A stretch of 64,000 nucleotides of DNA from Extibacter muris (GTDB lineage: Bacteria > Bacillota > Clostridia > Lachnospirales > Lachnospiraceae): the NCBI RefSeq assembly GCF_004345005.1, contig NZ_SMMX01000002.1, positions 124,001 to 188,000 of the forward strand, written 5' to 3'. Shown here piece after piece: positions 55,279-63,890 of this stretch. A program made the translations under genes and the position numbers. Each line of letters starts with the position of its first letter. Within the stretch, counting starts at the first letter, position 1. The notes beneath the pieces are model-generated. The model worked only from the letters and a program-made list of their open reading frames with translations, was not told where the DNA came from and did no database searches.

Positions 55279-56289
55279 ATGGCTTTATTTGAATCATATG
55301 AAAGAAGAATTGATAAAATCAATGAAGTATTAAACGGCTATGGCATTGCTTCAATTGAAGAAGCGGAAAAGATTACAAAAGATGCCGGGCTTGATATATA
55401 TAACCAGGTGAAGGGGATCCAGCCAATCTGTTTTGAAAATGCATGCTGGGCGTATATCACAGGCGCTGCAATCGCAATCAAGAAAGGCTGTAAGACAGCG
55501 GCAGAGGCGGCTGCGGCAATCGGAGAAGGACTTCAGGCATTCTGTATTCCAGGTTCGGTAGCTGACCAGCGTAAGGTTGGTCTCGGACACGGCAACTTAG
55601 GAAAGATGCTCCTGGAAGAGGACACGGACTGCTTCGCATTCCTTGCAGGCCATGAATCATTTGCGGCTGCAGAAGGTGCGATCGGCATCGCTGAGAAGGC
55701 CAACAAGGTCCGCCAGAAACCGCTTCGTGTCATCTTGAACGGACTTGGAAAAGACGCGGCTAAGATTATCTCCAGGATCAACGGATTTACATATGTGCAG
55801 ACCGATTATGACTACAGCACAGGTGAGCTGAAAGAGGTACAGCGGATTGCATATTCTGACGGACTTCGTTCCAAAGTGAACTGCTATGGAGCCAATGACG
55901 TGCGGGAAGGTGTCGCAATCATGCACAAAGAGGGTGTTGACGTATCTATCACAGGCAATTCCACAAACCCGACACGTTTCCAGCATCCGGTTGCAGGTAC
56001 ATACAAGAAAGAATGTATCGAGCAGGGCAAGAAATACTTCTCAGTCGCATCCGGCGGCGGTACAGGACGTACGCTTCATCCGGATAACATGGCTGCCGGC
56101 CCGGCTTCTTACGGTATGACAGATACGCTTGGCAGAATGCATTCTGACGCACAGTTTGCAGGATCTTCTTCCGTACCGGCCCATGTAGAGATGATGGGGC
56201 TTATCGGGGCAGGCAACAATCCGATGGTCGGAATGACAGTAGCCGTTGCGGTCGGAATCGAGGAGAGCGCGAAAGCAGGTAAGTTCTAA
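55279..56289 (+). CDS. GGGtGRT protein
   Basis: 336 residues carrying the name-giving motif SGGGTGRTLHPDN (about residues 256-268) plus GHGNLGKMLLEEDTDCFAFLAGHESFAAAEG near residue 100-130. Conserved in obligate anaerobes beside a NifU-like scaffold; function unknown. CAGGAGGACAAG precedes the ATG. A terminator follows 30 bases after the stop. Confidence 0.93.
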   Translation: MALFESYERRIDKINEVLNGYGIASIEEAEKITKDAGLDIYNQVKGIQPICFENACWAYITGAAIAIKKGCKTAAEAAAAIGEGLQAFCIPGSVADQRKVGLGHGNLGKMLLEEDTDCFAFLAGHESFAAAEGAIGIAEKANKVRQKPLRVILNGLGKDAAKIISRINGFTYVQTDYDYSTGELKEVQRIAYSDGLRSKVNCYGANDVREGVAIMHKEGVDVSITGNSTNPTRFQHPVAGTYKKECIEQGKKYFSVASGGGTGRTLHPDNMAAGPASYGMTDTLGRMHSDAQFAGSSSVPAHVEMMGLIGAGNNPMVGMTVAVAVGIEESAKAGKF

Positions 56290-56319
56290 GGAAAACTATT
56301 TAGTAAATAATGAAGCAAG

Positions 56320-56352
56320 AGCCGCACTGACCCTTATGGTTGGTGCGGTTTT
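56320..56352 (+). terminator. Terminator after the GGGtGRT gene
   Basis: CCGCAC and GTGCGG with an inner ACC/GGT pair form a hairpin followed by TTTTCC. Confidence 0.75.
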
Positions 56353-56386
56353 CCAAACTGTATTCCAGTCCATATATTTACCCCTA

Positions 56387-56780
56387 TTAAATATCCATAT
56401 CAGATCTGAAATCTTCACTTAACGTATTTATTGATAAAGCGACCTTAAGATTACTAAACTTTTGAAGTAAATCTATATCTCGAAGGATAAGACTGGATTT
56501 TGTTGAAATTGTGATTTGTTCATCTGCCTCTATAAGTTGCTCTAATATTAACCTAGTAACGCCATATTTTTCTTCATATAAATTATAGCAATCTGCTACA
56601 GAAGATAAAAAGACTGATTTCCCCTTTATCTTTTGCAGATCAATAGGCTTTTTGACTCATGTATTTTTTCGTTTACATAAAAAATTTCCTCATACCCCTG
56701 AAACCATACAAATTCACCATCTATCTTACAGTGATAGTGGTATAGCTTCTTCCCCGCTAAATTTTTCTCCACCTAAAAAG
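56387..56780 (-). pseudogene. Radical-SAM (spore-photoproduct-lyase-like) protein remnant
   Basis: Reading the minus strand, fragments in shifting frames give YHYHCKIDGEFVWFQGYEE, then KPIDLQKIKGKSVFLSSVAD, then QITISTKSSLILRDIDLLQK and a stop at 56387. These match the middle of radical-SAM proteins of the SPL-like group. The cysteine-cluster N-terminus and the C-terminus are gone, and a frameshift lies near 56653. The stretch is visibly A/T-richer than its neighbours. Confidence 0.6.
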
Positions 56781-56829
56781 GTATCATAATATTTATATGG
56801 ATTTTCTTCTTAGCTAAAATCTGTTGATT

Positions 56830-57063
56830 TTATTCGTGTTGGTTGCACTTTACTTGTGCCAGCGGGGTAAGTGCTTTTTTGACGCAGATTAAGAATGAAA
56901 TAGCCTTGCTAATGTCAATATCGATATTTTTACGTAACAGAACATTACATTCGTCATCATCTTTGACGATAGTCTGTCTGGCTATTCCTATTTTATCAGA
57001 TAGTTGTTCCTGTGAATAACCCTTCCCTTTCCTTAATAATTGCAGCTTTTCTTCCAACCTCAT
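56830..57063 (-). pseudogene. Xre-family HTH regulator, truncated
   Basis: 77 residues. The first 35 are a canonical HTH_3 start (LRKGKGYSQEQLSDKIGIAR-type), but the sequence departs from the family exactly where the recognition helix should end with SKWE, and the rest is unrelated. AGGTGATA precedes the ATG. A truncated or deletion-fused regulator is likely. Confidence 0.55.
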
Positions 57064-57265
57064 ACATTATCACCTCACAAATACTATTATATATTCTTAT
57101 ATAGATGAATACTACCATGAAGAATAGGCAAAAATGTCATCTCTAATAAGCAAAGGGACTTGTAAAGCAGGCGGCAGAGACAAAACGTTGCAAGAAATGT
57201 CAGGAATGGCGTCTCTTCCTGTGCTATAATGAATATGAAATGCATAATTAAGGCCAAAGGAGAAG

Positions 57266-57770
57266 ATTACGGTATTTACCGGGGTATCCGGCTCCGGAAA
57301 ATCCAGTATCGTATTTGACACTATCGCGGCAGAGTCGCAGCGGCTCAAGCTCGTGCGGCACATGGGCAGCAGCCTGACCGGGATGACCTATATCTTTGAT
57401 GAGCCGAGTGCGGGGATGCACCCCCGTGATGTCTACCGCATGAACAACCTGCTGAGGCAGCTTCGTGATAAAGGCAATACCGTCCTTGTGGCAGAACACG
57501 ACAAGGACGTCATATCTATCGCAGACCATGTGATTGACGTAGGGCCTCTGGCGGGACAAGACGGCGGGCAGATCGTTTTTCAAGGCAGCTATCAGGACCT
57601 GCTCAAGTCAGACACTTTGACAGGACGGGCAATGCGGCAGTCTCTTCCAGTCAGGCAGAGCCCGCTCGACCGGTCGGAACTCTGCCGGTCCGTGGTGCGA
57701 GCCTTCATAACCTGAAAGGTGTGGATGTAGATATACCACTCGGTATCATGACCGTTGTAACCGGCGCGGT
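57266..57770 (+). pseudogene. UvrA-like ABC ATPase, internally deleted and frameshifted
   Basis: The first Walker A region (ITVFTGVSGSGKSSIVFDT) joins directly to a distal segment (GMTYIFDEPSAGMHPRDVYR, LVAEHDKDVISIADHVIDVG). Several hundred residues are missing between them. A frameshift near 57690 then leads to the start of the second ATPase half (ASLHNLKGVDVDIPLG, TVVTGA). The gene resembles drug-resistance-type UvrA paralogues. No start codon remains. Confidence 0.75.
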
Positions 57771-58167
57771 CGGTGACGTATTGGGCAATCCGGCAGAGAC
57801 ATTAGGCAAGCTGAAAAAGGTCGTCCAGACCAACGGCTATATCCTGATAGACGAGGCTTTCCTGGAGGGCGAACAGAAAGATGTGAGATATCAGAATTAT
57901 GAGTATCTCACAAAGGCGCAGTGGAAGGACATATTCCAGGAGGCAGGCGTCGAGCTGGTTGCTGAATTGACGTGCCAGGATTGTGCTGAGGCCGATGAGA
58001 CTAATGATTATTACAACAGGATGATTAGAAGAAGGGCAGAGGAACTATCCGTATTATATCCGGATAAAAGGCCGATGTTTGAAGAATATGTTAAGAGCCA
58101 GGAAGAAGAATGCGATGACCTTAACGGCGTCATATCGGGTGTCACCTGGCCTCTGAAGCTTCTGTAA
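57771..58167 (+). pseudogene. Class I SAM-methyltransferase C-terminal half, fused to UvrA remnant
   Basis: From about 57771 the frame continues as GDVLGNPAETLGKLKKVV, NGYILIDEAFLEGEQ and a helical C-terminus, typical of the distal half of a small-molecule methyltransferase. The SAM-binding N-terminal half is absent because a deletion joined it to the UvrA-like second Walker region. The reading frame 57721-58167 is open (148 residues) but chimeric. Confidence 0.7.
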
Positions 58168-58197
58168 GAGAGCGGCAGTTTCATAACGGAACACAAA

Positions 58198-58237
58198 AGC
58201 CCCGCGGCACGGTGAATACCGGGCTGCGGGGCTTTTT
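58198..58237. terminator. Bidirectional terminator between the pseudogenes and the bar-like genes
   Basis: AGCCCCGC and GCGGGGCT arms, extended by imperfect GC pairs, are followed by T5 on the plus strand and preceded by AAAA, giving a U-run on the minus strand too. Confidence 0.8.
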
Positions 58238-58265
58238 GCGTACGGAAAACATATCTTGATCCTCA

Positions 58266-58805
58266 TTACTTCCACAGGTCATTATTGTGCGTCTTCTGCA
58301 TGATTCCCATCAGCTTCATACATAGGAAGAACTCGGTCTCTCCGCCCTGATGCTTATGCTTTGCAGTAACGGCGACGAGTTCATCAAGAACCTGTTCGGT
58401 GCGGATCAGCATCCTCCCGTCAAGAAGGCAGGAGATAGGATCGACATTGAGCCTGAGCTCGTATAACCGGTAATACGGGTTGGCCGCCATATACAGGAAG
58501 GTGTCATAGCTCAGCCGGCACTTTGTAATCTCCAGCGGTATCTCGTCCGGCTGTACCTGATAGTAGTGATATGTCCCAAGTACCATGAGCAGGCCTCTCT
58601 GGACAGGGTATTCCCTTGTATTTATTATGATCTTACCCTGTCCGCCTCTGACATACAGAAGGGTGATGCCACTGTTGTTCTTAAGGACGCTAGTATTAGC
58701 CACTGTTTTGTTCACCGCTGTTATCGGAAACTGGAATTCTTTTTTAGAATAATAAGGTGAACTGGCGAACAGCGGCAGGTAGTTGATATTATTTTTCTTT
58801 CCCAT
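58266..58805 (-). CDS. barB: AraC-type sensor (cupin) domain protein without DNA-binding domain, BarB-like
   Basis: 179 residues from ATG 58805, which has GGAGGGAG eight bases upstream (longer in-frame reading to 58910 lies inside the previous gene). The whole protein resembles the N-terminal ligand-binding domain of its neighbour: RGGQGKIIINTREYPVQRG here against DGGGTITINGVTFPMKRG there. It stops before any helix-turn-helix. It overlaps the upstream gene by 17 bases, so the two are co-translated. It may bind bile acids and modulate the partner. The symbol is by analogy with the two AraC-like genes beside the C. scindens bai operon. Confidence 0.7.
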   Translation of the reverse strand: MGKKNNINYLPLFASSPYYSKKEFQFPITAVNKTVANTSVLKNNSGITLLYVRGGQGKIIINTREYPVQRGLLMVLGTYHYYQVQPDEIPLEITKCRLSYDTFLYMAANPYYRLYELRLNVDPISCLLDGRMLIRTEQVLDELVAVTAKHKHQGGETEFFLCMKLMGIMQKTHNNDLWK

Positions 58806-60036
58806 TTTGATTTCTCCCTCCACGGTTCCTTTCCCTGTATTCGCTGGGGGCCATGCCGTATATTCTTTTGAACGTTCTTGTAAAGGAGCGGCTGCAGTTA
58901 AAGCCGACATTCACCGCGATATCCACGATAGGCAGGTCTGTCGTAAGAAGGAGGGCCTCCGCATGCCTGATACGCGTCAGTATGGCCAGGTCTTTGTAAT
59001 GGGAACTGAAATTCTCATATACAAGGTCCCGTATTACGCTTTCCGATATGAATAGCTTTTTGGAGGTCTCCTTAATATCTACCGGTTCGGAGTAGCTTGA
59101 ATAAGAGTAGTTGAGCACTTCCATCAGCGTAGTGCTCATAATCATTCCACGATACACGCCCTGCCCGTCATTGAGCAGCAGCTTCCTGTATTCGATAGGT
59201 GTCGTCCCCATATATTTTTTAAAGATCCGGTAGAAAGCCACATCGGATGGAAAGCCGCTGTGGGCGGCCACATAGGAGAGCGACATGCCTTCATAGAGCA
59301 GCGCGATAGAGGCAATATTCACCCTCACCCGGTTGAGGAACTGGGAGAAGCTGTATCCGCTGATCGTCCGCAGCTCCCGGTTCAGCGCTGCTGCGGTCGA
59401 GCCGAAGTGGGAGGCGACACCCTGGGCGGTTATGTCCTCTGCGAAATGTGCGCTTATGTATAGGGCGGCTTTCCAGCCAAGCGGACGCTCCGGCGGGGAA
59501 TCTGGGCGGTGCTGCTTCAGGCTGTGGTGGATAAAAAAGTTGGCAAACTGTCCGAGTATCGCCACTTTAATCAGAGAGCTTCCGGGGTCGAAGCAGGAAT
59601 CTTCCTCCTCAAATTCATCAAATAATCCCTCGATCTTTTCCAGGCGGTTCCCGTCCAGAGTGATGATAGGGGGTGCATCTATGATTGCGTCTACCGTGTC
59701 AGATGCAGGTTCATGAAAAGTCAGGAAAGAGGACAGCGGATAATCATATACACATACGTTGAGCTTCAGGGGCTGGATAGAGTACGCCTTGATAGTAAAG
59801 GTGTGATATGACTGCAGCCAGACGAAAGAACCACGCTTCATAGGGAAAGTGACGCCATTGATGGTTATCGTCCCGCCACCGTCCGTGACTAATATGAAAG
59901 TAGATTCATTCTCCGATATAGGGGGTGTAATATCGCTGATGCAGTGCTTCTGGAGACGCAGATATTTGTCCTTCCCTGTAAAAAAAGAATGGACAGGCCT
60001 GCCGCAGATTGCTTTCGGTTTTATGGCTTCATTCAT
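58789..60036 (-). CDS. barA: AraC-family regulator with two tandem DNA-binding domains, BarA-like
   Basis: 415 residues from ATG 60036 (AGGAGAG upstream). An N-terminal cupin-like sensor (about 45-130) is followed by two AraC HTH regions: the first about 190-285, ending FYRIFKKYMGTTPIEYRK, the second about 325-405, ending FTRTFKRIYGMAPSEYRE. One such domain is the rule. The gene is divergent from baiB and is probably the operon's bile-acid-responsive activator. The symbol follows the C. scindens locus by analogy. The double domain is directly visible; its meaning is inferred. Confidence 0.82.
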   Translation of the reverse strand: MNEAIKPKAICGRPVHSFFTGKDKYLRLQKHCISDITPPISENESTFILVTDGGGTITINGVTFPMKRGSFVWLQSYHTFTIKAYSIQPLKLNVCVYDYPLSSFLTFHEPASDTVDAIIDAPPIITLDGNRLEKIEGLFDEFEEEDSCFDPGSSLIKVAILGQFANFFIHHSLKQHRPDSPPERPLGWKAALYISAHFAEDITAQGVASHFGSTAAALNRELRTISGYSFSQFLNRVRVNIASIALLYEGMSLSYVAAHSGFPSDVAFYRIFKKYMGTTPIEYRKLLLNDGQGVYRGMIMSTTLMEVLNYSYSSYSEPVDIKETSKKLFISESVIRDLVYENFSSHYKDLAILTRIRHAEALLLTTDLPIVDIAVNVGFNCSRSFTRTFKRIYGMAPSEYRERNRGGRNQNGKEK

Positions 60037-60110
60037 CGGTTTCTCTCCTTTTTTAGTATATTTTACTGATAGATGCCGCATAATTGGAGATTAATTGCGA
60101 ATTTAATAGT

Positions 60111-60119
60111 ATTATAACA
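60111..60119 (-). promoter_or_regulatory. Extended -10 promoter of the barA-like gene
   Basis: On the minus strand TGTTATAAT is a perfect extended -10 element about 75 bases before the ATG; no good -35 is seen. Confidence 0.5.
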
Positions 60120-60148
60120 TGGTTTGTCCGCAGTTGAGTTAGATTTTA

Positions 60149-60178
60149 TTGGCAAAAGTGAATCTCTGAGGTTGTAAT
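60149..60178 (+). promoter_or_regulatory. Probable promoter of the bai operon
   Basis: TTGGCA (60149-60154), an 18-base spacer and TGTAAT (60173-60178) each match consensus at five of six bases. The implied leader is about 150 bases and includes a decoy AGGAGGGG at about 60233. The rest of 60037-60333 holds no other gene; activator sites are expected here but I cannot define them. Confidence 0.45.
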
Positions 60179-60333
60179 TCGTCACGCTATTATCCAATGT
60201 CATGCAGTATGAAAATGTTAAAGTTATATCAAAGGAGGGGCAAGGATTTAAGAGGATATAGATAATGAAATAAGAAGGGGTTAAATATATAGAGACATAA
60301 TCAACAAAACCTTGCTCTAAAGGAGAGAGAAAT

Positions 60334-63300
60334 ATGAACTTGATGGGTGATTTTTTTAACAAGTTTAATCTGGGGACATCGGATTTTGTCACACCCGGGA
60401 AGCAGCTTCAGTATATCTCAAAGCACAAGGCTTATACAACTGCCATTATCTACATAGACAAAGACCAGTCTGTCTCGGAGATTACATGGAAGCAGCTACA
60501 TACCCGTTCCAACCAGCTTGCCTGGATGCTGAAGGAACATGGCATTAATGAAGGCTCTGTCGTAATGGTGGCCTTTCCTAACACAATCGAGCATATCATA
60601 GCCGCGTACGCTATCTGGAAAGCCGGAGCCTGTTATATGCCCATCTCGAGCAAGACGGCAGAATCAGAGCTTGCAGAGATATGTGAAGTCATATCCCTGT
60701 CCGGAGCCTTCGCTGACTTCGACGTACCTGATGCAAAGTTCTGCGTAGGCTCCAAGGAGATGTACCAAGTGATGGAACCGTATCCGGAGAAGACGCTTCC
60801 CGATGTGAAGGCTGATCCGAATATGATATCCCTGTCCGGGGGGACGAGCGGAAAGCTGAAGTTCATCCGGCAGAATATGCCAAGCGGAATGACAGACGGC
60901 ATGCTCCAGAACTTCTTTGCTATGTCAGGTATGGACTTTGAGATGCGGCAGCTGCTTGTGGGGCCGCTGTTCCACGGTGCTCCCCACTCGACTGCATTCA
61001 ACGGACTCTTTGCAGGAAACACGCTCGTGATAACGCGCAACCTCTGTCCGGACAACATCGTAAAGCTGATCAAAGAATACAAGATTGAATACATACAGAT
61101 GGTTCCGACGCTTATGAACCGGATCAGCAAGCTTCCCGGCATAAGGAAAGACGATTTTGAATCGATCAAAGTATTGAACCATACAGGAGGGTACTGCGCG
61201 CCCTATCTGAAACGGAAATGGATAGAACTGCTGGCGCCGGAAAAGGTTTACGAGATGTACTCCATGACGGAAGTGATCGGGATGACGTGCATCCGGGGAG
61301 ATGACTGGCTTAAGCATCCGGGAAGCGTCGGCCTTCCGGTGGGAGGCGGGCAGATATCTATCCGGGACGAAAGCGGAAAGGAACTGCCGCCTTATGAACT
61401 GGGGGATATATATATGACTTCACCTGGGGAATGCTTCGTCACGGAATATATGAACCATGAGCCGCTCGAGGTGAGCGAAGAAGGATTCCGGAGCGTAGGA
61501 GATATCGGATATGTGGACGAAGACGGGTATCTGTACTTCTCCGACCGCCGCAGCGACATGCTTGTAATCGGCGGGGAAAATGTATATGCGGCGGAAGTGG
61601 AAGCCGCACTCGTAAGACACGGCAAAGTCATAGATGCGGTTGTTATCGGAATCCCAGATGAAGAATGGGGCAGACGGCTGCACGCCGTGATAGAAGCGGC
61701 TGATGAGATACCGGCGGAGGAGCTCCGGTCATTTCTTGGCCAGTATCTGTCTCCGTATAAGATTCCAGGGACATTCCAGTATGTCAAGACAATCAGAAGA
61801 GGGGACAATGGCAAGGCGGACCGGAAGAGGATACTGAGTGAATGTCTGGAAAGGGAACAGTGCCTCTGCGGGAATGAAATGGGTTGCTCAAAAAATTTAC
61901 ATATATCAGGAGGTTTAAAAATGGGTTACGAAGCACTATTTTCACCGTTCAAGGTCAGAGGGCTGGAACTAAAGAACAGAATCATCCTGCCTGGCATGAA
62001 CACGAAGATGACAAAAAACAAGCACGATGTAGGGGATGACATGATTGCCTACCACGTCGCGAGGGCAAATGCCGGATGTGCGCTCAACATATTTGAATGC
62101 GTCTCTCTATGTCCCGCGCCCCATGCCTACATGTACATGGGACTCTATAACGACCATCATGTCAGCCAGCTTAAGAAGCTGACCGACGCGGTACATGAAG
62201 TGGGCGGAAAGATGGGAGTCCAGCTGTGGCACGGAGGATTCAGCCCTCAGATGTTCTTTGACGAGACGAATACATTAGAGTCTCCGGATACGCTCACGGT
62301 AGAGCGCATCCATGAAATCGTGAAAGAATTTGGACGCGGGGCAAGGCTTGCCGTGCAGGCAGGATTTGACGCGGTGGAGTTCCATGCGGCCCACAGCTAT
62401 CTGCCCCATGAATTCCTGAGCCCGGGAATGAACAAACGGACCGACGAGTATGGCGGAAGCTTTGAGAACCGCTGCAGGTTCTGTTTTGAAGTCATCAAGG
62501 AGATTCGTGAGAATATACCGGATGATATGCCGTTCTTCATGCGTGTCGGCTGTATCGATGAGCTGATGGAACAAGTCATGACAGAGGAAGAGATTGTCGA
62601 GTTCATCAACAGGAGTGCGGATCTTGGTGTAGACGTGGCAGATATTTCGCGTGGAAACGCCATGTCCTTTGCAACCGTATATGAGGTCCCTCCATTCAAT
62701 CTGCCTCATGGCTTCAATATAGAGAATATCTACAATATAAAGAAGCAGATCAAGATCCCTGTAGTCGGCGTCGGGCGTATCAATACCGGAGCGATGGCTA
62801 ATAAAGTGATCGAGGAAGGCAAGTTTGACCTTGTAGCCATCGGGCGTGCGCAGCTCGTTGACCCCGAGTGGGTGACAAAAGTACGAGAAGGGAGGGAAGA
62901 ACTGATACGACACTGTATCGGCTGCGACCAGGGATGCTACGATGCCGTTATCAATCCGAAGATGAGGCACATCACATGTACGAGGAATCCGATGCTCTGC
63001 CTGGAGTATAAGGGGCTTCCGAAGACGGATACGCCGAAGAAGGTTATGATTGCAGGAGGAGGGATGGCAGGACTCCTTGCCGCAGAGGTCCTCAAGAAAC
63101 GGGGCCATGAGCCGGTTATCTTTGAAGCTTCAGGTGCGCTTGCAGGGCAGTTCACGCTGGCAGGCGTCTCACCGATGAAACAGGACTGGGCTGCCGCTGC
63201 AAAATGGGAAGCAGAGGAGATTGGACGTCTTGGCATCGAGTTCCACCTGAATACGGCTGTGACTCCGGAACTGATAGAGGAATTTGCGCCGGACCATGTC

Positions 63301-63840
63301 ATCATCGCAACTGGTTCAGAGTATGTAGCGCCTGCCATACCTGGCATCGACGGTCCGAACGTATACACCCAGTATGAAGTGCTCAAAGGGGAAGCGAAGC
63401 CTTCCGGCCATGTGGCGGTAATCGGATGCGGGCTCGTAGGAGTGGAAGTTGCAGAGCTGCTTGCGTCCAGAGGGGTCCAGGTCACTGCCATGGAGAAGAA
63501 GGGCGTCGGAACCGGACTGAATATGCTCAGAAGGATGCTCATGAACCCGGAATTCAAACATTACAAGATTGCCAAGATGTCAGGAGCGCTTGTGACAAGC
63601 CTGGAGGCGGGAAAGGTAAATTACGAGATTACCGACAGGAAGACGAAGGAAGTAAGCCAGGGGACGCTGGAATGCGACGCAGTGGTCATCTGCACGGGAA
63701 TCACGTCCCGTCCATGCGAGGAACTGAAAGCGAAGTGCGAGGCGTCCGGAATCCCGGTACAGGTCATCGGAGATGCCGCGGCGGCCAGAGACGCAAGAGA
63801 AGCGACCTTCGAGGGATATGAAGCGGCAATGTCACTGTAA
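60334..63840 (+). CDS. baiB: Bile acid-CoA ligase BaiB reading through into BaiCD (continuous ORF)
   Basis: Residues 1 to about 505 are BaiB, which activates cholate or chenodeoxycholate with ATP and CoA. Visible motifs are SLSGGTSGK (about 167, AMP loop), EMYSMTE (about 307), YFSDRRSDMLVIGGENV (about 400) and RRGDNGKADRK (about 489, catalytic Lys). The start FFNKFNLGTS closely matches C. scindens BaiB. Where that protein ends, this frame stays open: a 24-residue linker leads to residue 530, the Met of BaiCD. The total is 1168 residues. Removing one A from the A6 run at about 61890 would restore a stop just before the baiCD ATG, so a recent frameshift or sequence error is the main alternative to a true fusion. 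Confidence 0.85.
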   Translation: MNLMGDFFNKFNLGTSDFVTPGKQLQYISKHKAYTTAIIYIDKDQSVSEITWKQLHTRSNQLAWMLKEHGINEGSVVMVAFPNTIEHIIAAYAIWKAGACYMPISSKTAESELAEICEVISLSGAFADFDVPDAKFCVGSKEMYQVMEPYPEKTLPDVKADPNMISLSGGTSGKLKFIRQNMPSGMTDGMLQNFFAMSGMDFEMRQLLVGPLFHGAPHSTAFNGLFAGNTLVITRNLCPDNIVKLIKEYKIEYIQMVPTLMNRISKLPGIRKDDFESIKVLNHTGGYCAPYLKRKWIELLAPEKVYEMYSMTEVIGMTCIRGDDWLKHPGSVGLPVGGGQISIRDESGKELPPYELGDIYMTSPGECFVTEYMNHEPLEVSEEGFRSVGDIGYVDEDGYLYFSDRRSDMLVIGGENVYAAEVEAALVRHGKVIDAVVIGIPDEEWGRRLHAVIEAADEIPAEELRSFLGQYLSPYKIPGTFQYVKTIRRGDNGKADRKRILSECLEREQCLCGNEMGCSKNLHISGGLKMGYEALFSPFKVRGLELKNRIILPGMNTKMTKNKHDVGDDMIAYHVARANAGCALNIFECVSLCPAPHAYMYMGLYNDHHVSQLKKLTDAVHEVGGKMGVQLWHGGFSPQMFFDETNTLESPDTLTVERIHEIVKEFGRGARLAVQAGFDAVEFHAAHSYLPHEFLSPGMNKRTDEYGGSFENRCRFCFEVIKEIRENIPDDMPFFMRVGCIDELMEQVMTEEEIVEFINRSADLGVDVADISRGNAMSFATVYEVPPFNLPHGFNIENIYNIKKQIKIPVVGVGRINTGAMANKVIEEGKFDLVAIGRAQLVDPEWVTKVREGREELIRHCIGCDQGCYDAVINPKMRHITCTRNPMLCLEYKGLPKTDTPKKVMIAGGGMAGLLAAEVLKKRGHEPVIFEASGALAGQFTLAGVSPMKQDWAAAAKWEAEEIGRLGIEFHLNTAVTPELIEEFAPDHVIIATGSEYVAPAIPGIDGPNVYTQYEVLKGEAKPSGHVAVIGCGLVGVEVAELLASRGVQVTAMEKKGVGTGLNMLRRMLMNPEFKHYKIAKMSGALVTSLEAGKVNYEITDRKTKEVSQGTLECDAVVICTGITSRPCEELKAKCEASGIPVQVIGDAAAARDAREATFEGYEAAMSL
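61921..63840 (+). CDS. baiCD: NADH-dependent 3-oxo-delta-4-cholenoyl oxidoreductase BaiCD (internal start)
   Basis: 639 residues from an ATG with a perfect AGGAGG seven to eight bases upstream, so free BaiCD can be made even if BaiB reads through. Layout: FMN barrel (1-330), Fe-S cysteines CIGCDQGC with a fourth Cys 13 residues on (about 331-352), then FAD/NAD domains (GGGMAGLLAAEVL about 379, GCGLVGVEVAELL about 502). In C. scindens BaiCD acts on the 3-oxo-4,5-ene intermediates of cholate and chenodeoxycholate. A paralogue with the same layout lies at 21172-23097. Confidence 0.92.
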   Translation: MGYEALFSPFKVRGLELKNRIILPGMNTKMTKNKHDVGDDMIAYHVARANAGCALNIFECVSLCPAPHAYMYMGLYNDHHVSQLKKLTDAVHEVGGKMGVQLWHGGFSPQMFFDETNTLESPDTLTVERIHEIVKEFGRGARLAVQAGFDAVEFHAAHSYLPHEFLSPGMNKRTDEYGGSFENRCRFCFEVIKEIRENIPDDMPFFMRVGCIDELMEQVMTEEEIVEFINRSADLGVDVADISRGNAMSFATVYEVPPFNLPHGFNIENIYNIKKQIKIPVVGVGRINTGAMANKVIEEGKFDLVAIGRAQLVDPEWVTKVREGREELIRHCIGCDQGCYDAVINPKMRHITCTRNPMLCLEYKGLPKTDTPKKVMIAGGGMAGLLAAEVLKKRGHEPVIFEASGALAGQFTLAGVSPMKQDWAAAAKWEAEEIGRLGIEFHLNTAVTPELIEEFAPDHVIIATGSEYVAPAIPGIDGPNVYTQYEVLKGEAKPSGHVAVIGCGLVGVEVAELLASRGVQVTAMEKKGVGTGLNMLRRMLMNPEFKHYKIAKMSGALVTSLEAGKVNYEITDRKTKEVSQGTLECDAVVICTGITSRPCEELKAKCEASGIPVQVIGDAAAARDAREATFEGYEAAMSL

Positions 63841-63890
63841 CTGTAACGGCCAAAGCCATAGCAAGAATGAAAAAAGAAAGGATGACAGAT

